DNA of 64,000 bases from Syngnathus acus (taxonomy: Eukaryota > Chordata > Actinopteri > Syngnathiformes > Syngnathidae): the NCBI RefSeq assembly GCF_901709675.1, contig NC_051088.1, forward strand, positions 3,915,164 to 3,979,163. The letters run 5' to 3'. Each line of letters begins with the position of its first letter. Position 1 is the stretch's first letter. Made by a program: the position numbers and the translations under genes. A model generated the notes under the pieces. That model saw nothing but the letters and a program-made list of their open reading frames with translations. It was not told the origin of the DNA and did no database searches. This document shows, piece after piece, positions 56,901 to 64,000 of the stretch.

Positions 56901-58955
56901 AGGAATGAGAGAAAATGCTTCCATTAGGCAGGAAGCAAGTCGATGTGTTCGCTCCCACTACAGTGCAAACGTCCGTTTTTTTACAAGAATACCAAAAGAG
57001 GGAAAATTCCAGTTTGGATTAAGTCATGAAATTGTATAGACAAAATATTTTGATTTGATTCAAGTCAATAGTTTTACTAATAGAATGGTAGTCATTTCAT
57101 TTGAGAAGAACTGCTGAACCCTGATACTTTCTATTTTTGCTGTATTTCCACAACCTGCAAAGGTTTGAATTTTTGTGTCACACAGCTCCGACGGTGTTAG
57201 TTCTGATTTTGCTTTTTATTACAGACCACGTTGAATAATACACGGTAATTATCAGTGGCTGGGTTAAAAATACCCATCCACCCTGTAGGGTGAAACCTCC
57301 TCCATCACTATTCAGGGTGTATTTGTGTTTTTTTGGCGGGGGACTACTGGATACATATTTGGCTGGCAGGGGTTTGCTTGGAATTTCCTTATCTATCCAT
57401 TCCAGAGCTCTTCTGCTTCCAAGAGAAATTGGCACGGTAATCTGCTCCGATTTGCCTCCCTCGCTCTTTTACCCGCATTGCTCACGCACTGTAAATAGGA
57501 AAGCAGGGCGCAGTCTCCCATGCCCTCTGCAGCCGGTGAAGACCATCCACGGAGAATGGCAAAGCCCAATGCTGCTTCCAGAAAATGTAATCCCGCTCAG
57601 AGGTGGGGGGAAAAACTCCTGGTGTTTTTGTGCTTCCGTGATCATATCTCGGCTGTGCACAGAAGAGGCCTCGTGCTTGTAGATTTGCCAGTTTGTTTGT
57701 TTTTCTTTATCAAAGCATATTTGACCTGCTGACTGCATAATCAGTTCATCTTCTGCTTCACTGGCCTGTCTAGGTGCACACAATTTCTATGAAAATGATT
57801 ACGTGTTGCATTCTGAGACTGTGCTTTCAGTATAATGCTGTGTGCAACACCGCAGTTTGTGTTTTCTACGCAAGTAACTTTTAGCTTGATGCAAAGTAAA
57901 TAATATTTTACCATACATAAAATTCGGCAAGGAAATTCAGCTTTATTTATATATTCATACACAAGCTAACTAACTCTGTATGCTTCATATAATTAAAAGT
58001 ATAATTTATACACCAAGGTATTAAGGTCATCTTGAAGCAAATTAAAAAAAATAAAAAGTCTAATAAAAATTACTAAAATGTTATAAACAAAAATGTAAGA
58101 GCAAGATTATTTTGAAAATGGCCTCCGTGATAAGGGAAAAAAATGGTCTATTGATTACTTAGTAAAACATACTACAAAAAATGCTCACTAATACTCGAAA
58201 GAAATCCATGTGAATAAAATGTTCAAGCTCTATTTACAATTGTGCAATCTCATACCATGTCTTTTTAGATATGTTTGGACAAGTACTGCTTGTTACCTGG
58301 CCTGACATGCCTTGTTGCCGGTACATTTCCTCTTCACAGCTCAGTCTTGAGTCAAGAGAGCATCTGGGGAGATAATTATCCACTAATTAAGTACATTACT
58401 AATTTCCTGTGGACGGAACATGAGATGCTGAAAGATGATGATGATGAGTAATAATGACGTTTACCTCTATGTAACTAGATCTGTTTGCTAATGTTCCCAA
58501 TCTTGGTGTCACAGTGTAATTGATGTCATACTATTCATATAAATATTCAACATTAGTTGTGCACACTTCAGGAGTTCCAAGACTTTCAAATTAGTAAACC
58601 CATGTTGGACCTACCCACTACCCAGTCTTGGAAATAAATAAATAAAAAATAGTCTAACCACTGATGCAGTCACAGTATTTTTCACAATTTTTTTTCACTG
58701 AAGCCTACCTTTTAAAACTTTTTTTTTGCACAATGAAGTGTTGAGTACAACTCTTGGCTCCCCCCTTCGGGTTATTTCTTACACTGTTGTGTTTACCCCC
58801 AAATTACCTGTATCCATGCCCCCAGTTGTTTTCCAGTCTTATTTCCACACCCGGAGAGTGATGAAAGTTGAAAGTGAACTCCAGAGGGTTGAAGCGTCAC
58901 GGTTCTTTTTGGTGCGCTATCGCCTTCCTCCTTGTGGCTGTGACTCAATTTTATG

Positions 58956-58988
<33 letters not shown>

Positions 58989-59024
58989 ACGCGCGCGTGT
59001 GTGTGTGTGTGTGTGCGTGCGTGC

Positions 59025-59063
<39 letters not shown>

Positions 59064-59962
59064 CATTAGCAAGAGTTGTATGCTTGTATAAAATGTGCGC
59101 ATTCAACTTGTGTGTTTCTTAAAAGAGGGAATATGAACTTTTTTGTCTTTGAACTGTGAAGTCTTTTCGGATATCTAGCCACATTCTATTACATATTTTT
59201 TGGGCCATAGGCAAACCGGCACATAATTGTGCCACATAACAAATAGAGAAGTGACAGGGACAACCTTTCTGCTTGTGTTTACAATTTGACGCAATATCAA
59301 ATACTTCAATCAACAGCCAGTGTGATGAATCTTTTCGACAATATTAATGACATATACGAATTTCACACTATCAACTGACATAACACACAACTCGCATTTT
59401 GGACGAGTATGACAACCTCATTTTCGAAAAGGGGAACTAAGATATGCTGCTCTACCTACTTGCTCTCGTAGCCCTCCTCATCCTCTCGTCTTCTCTCGAG
59501 CCCACACTGAGTGGGTGCTGATGGTGCAAACGCGGTCTTTCGGCATAAAGATCAGCTTGTGAACACCGTGATCAGGGACTGCATTAGTGGCACTGGGCAC
59601 TCCTTTTGTGAGTGTACTACTGGAATTACATAATTGACTTAACACACACACCTACACGTGTGCTTTAACACAGATGCACAGGACCTTGCACAGATGCAAA
59701 GGCACACATTTACACGCCCACATGCACTCCAAAAGTGCTGGAACTCTCAGGCTAATGGGTGCAATTTTAATCAAAATTGAAGCCCACATGCTGTGAATTT
59801 AAATAGCTAAGTCATTAACCACTGTTTTGTTGTATTTCTTTCATCTAACTGTCACCTCGCTATCCAATATTTTATACAGTATTGTTTAATTTTACATTTA
59901 TTGGGAGTTAGGATGCACTGGATTATATTCATTGCATTTTCATTTATATGCGCATATTTTAC

Positions 59963-60035
<73 letters not shown>

Positions 60036-61908
60036 TCCGGAAGACCATGTACATCGACAAGTCCTACAAAGGAAGAAAGAGTACTTGAAAGTCTGTGTGA
60101 ACAGTTCCATCATTCGAGTGATGGTAACTCGTGTTGGTGGTTCTTTATGAAACATCCTCGTAAATTGTCTTTGCACTTCTACTGCGATTTCATGCTTCGA
60201 GTAACATTTCAGAATAAATTTTCTTTCTTCAGAGTTTAGTCTGGCTGCCATCATTTGGATCGATGGGTTTAATCTGCAAAGAAAAAACGAACTTTTGAGT
60301 TATCAGCTGCTAAAAGGTGTATACATCTTTTTGGGACACCCTGTATTGACAGACATTTGCATATCAGAGGTCATCTGCACAGGAAAAAAATGAAAAGGTT
60401 TTTGTTTGAATTTGCTAAATTTTATTTTGTCAAGGGTTTGCATAAAATAAAGTAATTTACCAATTTTAAGTCGATGTGTATTCAGTGAATGTAACATCAT
60501 TTGTCCATTAGCAGTGAAGCCAGTGTTTGTGAAAGGAAAAACAACAGAAGAGCAATCCAATTTCAAGATCGTCATTTTAAATTCAGAATGGTTTGAATTT
60601 AACCAAGCAATACTCAAATCAAATGTGAGTTAAAACTACATTGAATTAAATGGAGTTTTAAAATGAGAACACTTGTCTCCTGCACAGCAAACTTTAAAAG
60701 ACAGTCCAGTAATAATGTCTGTGCTGCACTAATTAATTTCATCATGATGAAATGGAAAAAAAAGTTTGCGACACAAAACTGGGGATAGTACGGAAGAGGA
60801 TTAGGGCCAGTGAAGAAAAAAAAAAACGAAGGGTGACAGGATTCTGACTTTTTTTCTCAGAATTCTGACTTTATTCTCAGAATTCTGACTTTATTCTCAG
60901 AATTCTGACTTTAAAGTCAGAATTCCCACTTTAAAGTCAGAATTCTGAGAATAAAGTCAGAATTCCCAATTTCTGACTTTAAACTCAGAATTCTGACTTT
61001 ATTCTCAGAATTCTGAGTTTAAAGTCGGAATTCTGACTTTATTCTCAGAATTCTGACTTTAAAGTCGGAATTCTGACTTTAAAGTCAGAATTCTGAGAAT
61101 AAAGTCAGAATTCTGACTTTATGGCGTGGGGTGGCGGAGGGAAAGTCAGTGTGGTGTGGTTTTGACCAGAGAGGTACGGAAGAGAATTAGGGCCAGTGAA
61201 GAAAAAAAAAACGATAGGATAGGGAAAGTTTATTTTTTATTTTTTTTAATTAAATATTTTACTATGCTGTCTATGCCAAACAAGCGTTGTAACCACCATT
61301 GCACTTTGCTGCCTATGTAATCCTGGGAATGTTCATGCGATGATCTTGTATTTTATTGTGAAATATTTTTTCATTTCCAGCCATCCTAGGTGTTCTTATC
61401 TGTGTGATCGCTCCCCCCAGGCCTCAGCCATGGGTGGTATCTTGGCTTGGGGGTTGCAGGGATCCATGTGTTCTATATTTATCTTGCACCATCATTTATT
61501 AATAGTCTTTCCAGTATATGCGGCACTAAAAATACAGCCAAGGCAGGGCACCGCATGCAGTGTGGGGATAGGAAAAGGAGTGCGAGGGAAGAATTCCTAC
61601 CTCAGCATTTTATCACACATCATGTATGATGATTCAGAGATTCACATTACATCAGCATCTATAATACTCTCTGACGCAGCACTTGCATGACCGAGACATT
61701 GTGGTTTGAAGTATATTCATTTGTGTCTCTCTCTCTTGTCCCCAGTATGAATACTTCAATGCGGTGCTGATCAATGAAGTGGATGAGGAGGGCAACAATG
61801 TGGAGCTGGGAGGAGAATTCATCCTACAACCTAATGACCACTTTAACAACCTGTCAGTCAACCTTAGCCTCAGCGTGGTCCAGGTGCCCACTAACATGTA
61901 CAACAAGG
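29706..61908 (+). CDS. cacna2d3: Voltage-gated calcium channel alpha-2/delta-3 subunit, 5' part (five coding exons)
   Basis: Extracellular auxiliary subunit that raises surface expression of high-voltage-activated calcium channels. Coding exons in the window: 29706-29824, 29975-30056, 50397-50513, 55715-55774, 61746-61908 (180 codons plus one base); all phases join. Residues 1-25 are a signal peptide (hydrophobic 12-24). Then come [72 protein letters not shown] and [17 protein letters not shown] with PNDHFNNL and [10 protein letters not shown]. These are the VWA_N part of alpha-2/delta proteins. They fit CACNA2D3 better than CACNA2D4 (for example [10 protein letters not shown] and MEEMFHKK). 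The VWA domain with its MIDAS site, the cache domains and the delta part lie beyond the right edge. Fish may carry two copies; which one is unresolved. Confidence 0.9.
29975..30056 (+). CDS. cacna2d3: cacna2d3 coding exon 2
   Basis: Residues 40-67, [17 protein letters not shown] to SQLLQK. Acceptor cctgcag at 29968-29974; donor gaag|gttagt at 30057. It is followed by a 20.3-kb intron. Confidence 0.92.
30114..30441. mobile_element. Short non-autonomous hAT element
   Basis: Ends caggggtgtcaaactcat and gagtttgacacctg are inverted and close to those of the hAT remnant at 9209-10274. The octamer gctgtaca stands on both sides (30103-30110 and 30443-30450), but separated from the ends by three and one or two bases, so the exact boundary is uncertain. 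It is about 330 bp with no frame. Confidence 0.75.
30452..33326 (+). other. cacna2d3 intron 2, first gene-free stretch
   Basis: Nothing coding was recognised. It contains a poly-C run (32337-32357) followed by CA-rich sequence, and AT-rich stretches. Short frames such as 30625-30909, 32492-32776 and 33020-33298 show no domains. Confidence 0.6.
33335..34354 (-). mobile_element. hAT transposon with BED-finger transposase N-terminus
   Basis: A 1020-bp element with ends tagaggtgtccaaacg and ggactttggacatgcctg is flanked by a perfect 8-bp duplication, gtatacac (33327-33334 and 34355-34362). On the minus strand it encodes only the first part of a hAT transposase (34115-33696); the DDE core and dimerisation region are deleted. 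The block from 33870 rightward matches the fragment at 282-730. Confidence 0.9.
33696..34115 (-). pseudogene. hAT transposase N-terminal fragment (ZBED/GTF2IRD2-like)
   Basis: The frame is 139 codons. [11 protein letters not shown] is followed by a BED/C2H2-like finger with CLIC and HYQTKH ligands, then NTYDKLTG and a stretch ending [12 protein letters not shown]. This is the N-terminal part of transposases related to GTF2IRD2 and ZBED proteins. The frame ends shortly after entering the transposase body, so the product would bind DNA at best and could not transpose. A start ATG is intact at 34115. Confidence 0.82.
34380..34843 (+). repeat. High-copy fish dispersed repeat (possibly an RTE-type LINE 3' region)
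   Basis: The block runs from ccatccattttctatttcgc to gctaaccagtggtccacc. It includes the phrases gtgctggagcctatcccagc, ttgccagccaatcgcagggc and agaacatgcaaactccacac, known from abundant fish repeats. About 34510-34630 is extra sequence relative to the usual repeat. Assignment to an RTE/Expander LINE is from memory and unsure. A small inverse piece lies at 48648-48685. Confidence 0.6.
35559..35606 (+). pseudogene. Conserved acidic micro-frame in element A3
   Basis: Plus-strand frame [15 protein letters not shown] plus TGA. The frame is open upstream as [11 protein letters not shown] and DDEDDEGLH. It is in the same relation to its element as the minus-strand frames at 4970, 5191 and 7498. Confidence 0.45.
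35631..35797 (+). repeat. GC-rich duplicated segment inside element A3
   Basis: About 49 bases starting tggcttttacgcacgcc are repeated at 35631-35680 and 35749-35797 with few changes, separated by G-rich sequence. Overlapping plus-strand frames across 35560-35903 are open but their proteins are repetitive and unlike known families. The material is not present in element A2. Confidence 0.6.
36584..37612 (-). pseudogene. LINE ORF2, C-terminal part (reverse transcriptase)
   Basis: The frame of 342 codons carries reverse transcriptase motifs [19 protein letters not shown] and the catalytic FADDTN, followed by the thumb-like region and a conserved C-terminus with [10 protein letters not shown] and RKHLKHHLL, typical of Jockey/CR1/L2 elements. 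It is continuous with the upstream part except for the shift at about 37762, and the frame is open back to that point. No stop codon interrupts it. Confidence 0.85.
37678..39681 (-). pseudogene. LINE ORF2, N-terminal part (endonuclease and start of reverse transcriptase)
   Basis: The frame of 667 codons starts with ATG at 39681. APE endonuclease motifs are HFNVRSI (about residue 84), [21 protein letters not shown] and SDHLPVFH. The reverse transcriptase begins with [20 protein letters not shown] and YGFRK. After YGFRK the frame goes wrong: the T run at that point (A run on the + strand, 37762-37765) is one base short, and the frame ends at 37678. This is a single lesion in about 3.1 kb of ORF2. 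Confidence 0.88.
39813..40553 (-). CDS. LINE ORF1 protein (coiled coil, RNA-binding type)
   Basis: An intact 246-codon frame. Residues 10-70 form a heptad-rich coiled coil ([32 protein letters not shown]). It is followed by QEDLIITGL and, after an acidic linker, an RRM-like part with [16 protein letters not shown], then a C-terminal segment with [10 protein letters not shown]. This is the layout of LINE ORF1 chaperone proteins related to the L1 ORF1 type. It overlaps nothing and ends 131 bases before ORF2. Confidence 0.85.
   Translation of the reverse strand: MPPSKKNEGYDELKSSIDLIRQDITTLLEQQATLLQLTSELTELKNLSKEKDEKILSLERRVDALEQYSRQEDLIITGLKTSHRSYARAAGPSDPSTDDSPSDELSTLEDQVVQFFESKHMELQKGNIAACHTLPRNRKRPLDPPKIIIRFANRKHKVDLLKQGRKLQGTGVYLNEHLTKKNAEIAWNARKLKKENKILATWVRNCKIWIKTNGATPEDVKTLVVSELEELKKCGLVVGEPNIYNG
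41150..41874 (+). other. cacna2d3 intron 2 between transposons
   Basis: Gene-free sequence of 0.7 kb with mixed composition. No repeats or domains were recognised. Confidence 0.6.
42340..43396. mobile_element. hAT element with aagtc-rich subterminal repeats
   Basis: Ends cagagatgggaccaagtcac and gagtccccatccctg are flanked by a perfect 8-bp duplication, ttacaata (42332-42339 and 43397-43404). Both subterminal regions are packed with (c)aagtc motifs (about 42355-42515 and 43220-43385), probably transposase-binding repeats. It is 1057 bp with no transposase frame. Confidence 0.9.
43446..44265. repeat. Four dispersed GC-rich repeat units inside the pogo-like element
   Basis: Units at 43446-43545, 43610-43700, 43748-43835 and 44172-44265 share tctgctcttgcgtgctggc, a cgcccccgcggcccagcgcg-like core and cgcaagactttt. 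Spacing is about 165, 138 and 424 bases. Open frames on both strands here reflect the GC content, not genes. Confidence 0.75.
44612..46660 (+). other. cacna2d3 intron 2, gene-free stretch
   Basis: Nothing coding was recognised. Poly-T at 44942-44954 is followed by a sequence with a short CA run (45127-45140). Frames at 44966-45167 overlap in two phases and lack domains. Confidence 0.6.
46662..47437. repeat. Degenerate DNA-transposon pieces
   Basis: Two ends are visible. One is caggggtcaccactcaacga at 46662, a hAT-like start. The other is an end reading agtaccgtgacaacactag at about 47419-47437, resembling fish MITEs that end in ctagtgttgtcacggtac. They need not belong to one element; partners and target duplications were not found. 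Confidence 0.35.
47440..50396 (+). other. cacna2d3 intron 2, last gene-free stretch
   Basis: No gene was recognised. It contains AT-rich sequence at 48090-48135, a small inverse piece of the dispersed fish repeat at 48648-48685 (gaggacaagcggatcgg), and a C/T-rich tract at 48869-48905. A polypyrimidine tract leads into exon 3 at 50397. Confidence 0.6.
50397..50513 (+). CDS. cacna2d3: cacna2d3 coding exon 3
   Basis: Residues 68-106, [20 protein letters not shown] to KKAQAMK. Acceptor ttctcccccctgcag before 50397; donor gaag|gtacga at 50514. Phase 0 on both sides. Confidence 0.93.
50951..51070. repeat. Compound microsatellite (AAAT)n-(GGAT)n-(AAAT)n
   Basis: About 50 bases of AAAT repeats, then some 13 GGAT repeats (50996-51048), then AAAT again. 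The run is open in all frames and accounts for the long minus-strand frame here. Confidence 0.92.
51071..55714 (+). other. cacna2d3 intron 3, remaining gene-free sequence
   Basis: No gene was recognised. The frames at 51570-52007 and 51868-52338 are open but pyrimidine-rich and lack domains. At about 53935-54014 a sequence with attattcgattaatcgatag ends in tgacagccctag, which resembles the end of a fish DNA transposon (ctagggctgtca); the other end was not located. Confidence 0.5.
55715..55774 (+). CDS. cacna2d3: cacna2d3 coding exon 4
   Basis: A 60-base exon for residues 107-126, [20 protein letters not shown]. Acceptor ctttaccag at 55706-55714; donor gctg|gtgagc at 55775. Phase 0 on both sides. 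Confidence 0.93.
58962..59058. repeat. (GT)n/(GC)-interrupted microsatellite
   Basis: About 97 bases of GT repeats with short cgcgcg and gtgc interruptions. It accounts for the Cys/Val-rich and His/Thr-rich frames on the two strands. Confidence 0.92.
59964..60034. repeat. (AACT)n microsatellite
   Basis: About 17 copies of ctaa, directly adjoining the mariner fragment at its truncated side. Confidence 0.92.
60035..60343 (-). mobile_element. Mariner-type transposon fragment (5' part of transposase)
   Basis: On the minus strand the element starts cagggtgtcccaaaaagatg (60343 leftward), next to TA at 60344-60345. It encodes the first part of a transposase (60254-60024) with [25 protein letters not shown] and PPTRVTITR, a helix-turn-helix of the mariner/DUF4817 type. 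It is cut off at the (AACT)n run, so the catalytic part is missing. Confidence 0.72.
60789..61216. repeat. Palindrome-rich repeat between two direct copies
   Basis: Direct copies of tacggaagag(g/a)attaggg to gaaaaaaaa(a)acga lie at 60789-60830 and 61175-61213. Between them (60841-61119) runs an array of about 20-bp units alternating attctgactttattctcag and its reverse, including two perfect 24-bp palindromes at 60901-60924 and 61069-61092. No frame is present. Confidence 0.85.
61746..61908 (+). CDS. cacna2d3: cacna2d3 coding exon 5
   Basis: Residues 127-180 plus one base. [52 protein letters not shown]. Acceptor tgtccccag at 61737-61745; donor aagg|gtatgt at 61909. One sequon is NLS. Confidence 0.93.
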
Positions 61909-64000
61909 GTATGTTTGTTTATTTTGCCTTGTACATTATCTATTATGTTAGTTTTGTTACCCACAAAGAAACAAGAGTGACATTCTAAGTTATATGCAAC
62001 AACAAGATAGTCGTTCATCAAATTTGTATCTTCAGTAGGTTTGATCCATTAATTCACTAGCTGATCATTTGTGATCTGTTCGTCTACTTCCATTTTTTTT
62101 TGTCCAAGTGTCCTAATTAGTTATTTTATTCAAGTGTCCTAATTAGTTTTCCTGAGAGTTTTTATGTCCTTTCCAGTCTTGAATGTTCCGTTTTTTTTTT
62201 TTAGATTTCTTATTTTCTTGAGTTCTCTGGGGAGAAAAAATTACTGTGCATATTTGCAGGAGGGAATAATTGTATATTGAATAATTCATATGAACTTTGC
62301 TTTCTGCTCACGGTGTCTGCATTTACATTTATGAAATGTAACACTTTGGATTATTTCAGTCACATGCTAATTGTTCAAAAGTCAAACACTCGTCTAATTC
62401 ACCGTTCACACAGCCAATGAAGTCTTGGCCTTTGAACACTGCTTAGTAGACAGACTACATGTCGCGAGGGCTTAAATCAGCTACCCGAGGCGGAATTATA
62501 TTCGGGGTGCGTAAAAGGGAAGAAAGTAGGTTAAGTCAAACTGATGGAAGGTCCGAGCAATACTTTAATTATTGCAAGGTGATGGGAGAGGGGGGAATCA
62601 AATGATAGTGACAGAAGGGGACTGATTGAAATGGAAAGGAAGTGAATGAAAATTCTATGAGAGTGCGGCTGGAAGGCTAATGCAAGGAGAGGAAGCGTAA
62701 TCTTGATTTGATTCCCTGCCAAATGAATGGAACGGGGCACAGACAGCGAGGGAAAGAGCTCGGAGAATTTTTTTTTTTAAATCCTCCGGCTTTGTTTGCT
62801 GGGAGTGAGAACGTTTGCTGGGACTGCAAGGAGCTTGTTTGGTGGGCAACAACTCGCCCTACTGCAAAAAGTACTAAGAGGCTCGGATTAGAGGAAAGAA
62901 TGCTTCTCTGAACGTTTTCATTTTAGCACTTGTGCTTTGATGTCAGAGTTTGCATGGCTCCAAGATCCAGACCACTTTTTGCGCAATGGACGTCTCATTC
63001 TGTTGCATTTGGGTATGATGTGACACATGCAAACTACAACGCCAATGTACTTATTATTATTATATACTATTATACGTACCTACAAATAATCCAAAATTTT
63101 GTGTTACGCAGTTGTGATTTAATGGATTGCATCTGGAACTGTGAAGGACTTTGCATTGTGCAGATTAGTCTTGCGAATTGTTAATTCTGACTGCAAATTG
63201 TCTTGGTATTGTTGTGCAAATGGTTCCCATCCAAATATCGCTCCCCTCCAATCCGCGTTGCATATCAAGCTTGCTTCCAAAAGACTAACACATTCATGGT
63301 TTATTGGCATGAGTGATGACAGTGCAACAATGGTGCCGGCTTTGGAGATGATGAGGAACATCTCATCTGCTTTTCTGTCTCCATTTCACATCTGCACTAC
63401 TTTTGCCCACCTCTCCATCTACATTTTTTTTGTATGTCAGGTTTTGATGTACAGTGTAAAACATTTTACTGTATAAATTAGAGTACTTTACTGGCGGCAG
63501 TAATCCAGTTAAATACTGTTATCGTACGTTGTATGTTACCGCATCTTTCTAATGTACAATACAGTACTGTGAATTTATATTCAGTCAATTACTGTCATTT
63601 ACTGAATCACTGCTACCAGCAAAAATACTATAATATATATTTTTATATTTTTCTATGATAAATATATGTATTTTGAGAGTATATTGACTATTACAATTAT
63701 TCTAATATTTTGAATAAAATGTATTTTTCCCCCAAAATTTTCAAAATAAAAATCCCAAATTAAGATTGTCTTATTACCTTTAATGTGATGCCTTGCCATC
63801 GCCAGTTTTGGTTTTGTTCTCTGGGTAGATGCAAAAATCCAAATTTTAGGTGACACATGATGTTAAGTGTTGTGATTTTTTTCTATTGTTTTCATTTTTG
63901 TACTTTTTATTGTAATTTTTTTTCCTTTACAGTAAAGACCTCTGAGAAAAATACAGTATACGAATGGCAGATTTTATCGCATGTGTCCTGTTCTTACAGC
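61909..64000 (+). other. cacna2d3 intron 5 (to window edge)
   Basis: No gene was recognised. The last bases, tgtcctgttcttacagc, have the form of a splice acceptor with AG at 63998-63999, so the next coding exon may begin at the final base. This cannot be verified within the window. Confidence 0.45.

Larger units (their letters stand above)
55775..61745 (+). other. cacna2d3 intron 4
   Basis: A 6-kb intron. A stretch from about 56560 (gcctgtgcaattaatcgaaa) looks like a decayed DNA-transposon end. Microsatellites at 58962 and 59964, a mariner fragment at 60035 and the palindromic block at 60789-61216 are listed separately. The rest shows no gene. Confidence 0.6.

Noticed and set aside
58726-59122. 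Frames of up to 121 codons around the GT repeat
   Set aside because: Most of the protein is Cys-Val or His-Thr repeats from the microsatellite.
61340-61690. A 116-codon frame just before cacna2d3 exon 5
   Set aside because: No domain, no similarity to alpha-2/delta proteins, and it ends before the exon acceptor.
1-64000. Endogenous retrovirus or other viral insertion
   Set aside because: No LTR pair, primer-binding site, gag/pol protease or envelope-like frame was seen. The only reverse transcriptase is of LINE type.

Overview
The window is eukaryotic, and almost certainly from a teleost fish. It holds three multi-exon, vertebrate-type protein genes with GT-AG introns, all on the + strand, set in DNA rich in CA/GT microsatellites, hAT and TA-target DNA transposons, and LINE pieces of fish type. 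I saw no bacterial operon, CRISPR array, rRNA or tRNA gene. Splice sites were placed by hand from reading-frame continuity and family resemblance; no alignment or transcript data were available.

Layout. (1) 1-1228: remains of nested transposons (LINE tail, hAT fragment, a TA-target element here called family A). (2) 2634-11226: b4galt3, a Golgi beta-1,4-galactosyltransferase, complete coding region in six exons (2839-11070; 429 aa). Its intron 3 carries a three-deep transposon nest (4440-7815) and its intron 5 a hAT remnant (9209-10274). (3) 11227-15900: intergenic, with a hAT-like MITE and a tandem duplication. (4) 15900-24627: atp6ap1l, a V-ATPase accessory subunit S1-like membrane protein, seven coding exons (341 aa). 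(5) 24628-29300: intergenic, few recognisable features. (6) 29300-64000: the 5' part of cacna2d3, an alpha-2/delta subunit of voltage-gated calcium channels. Five coding exons are present (about the first 180 residues); the rest of the gene lies beyond the right edge. Its intron 2 is 20.3 kb and holds most of the transposons: a BED-finger hAT copy (33335-34354), a family A copy (35264-41147) that contains a nearly intact Jockey/CR1/L2-group LINE, and a pogo/Tigger-like element (41875-44609) that contains another hAT (42340-43396).

The three genes are not an operon and show no shared function beyond secretory-pathway or membrane location: a Golgi glycosyltransferase, a proton-pump accessory protein and a channel auxiliary subunit. 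The most unusual material is family A. Its copies share near-identical ends with TA target duplications and carry an internal unit of about 210 bp repeated in tandem. Each unit has a CRE-like site, usually the full TGACGTCA palindrome, and a conserved short acidic reading frame that ends at the same stop codon. Further points are upstream ORFs in front of two genes, a NAGNAG splice acceptor in atp6ap1l, and a densely palindromic block at 60841-61119.
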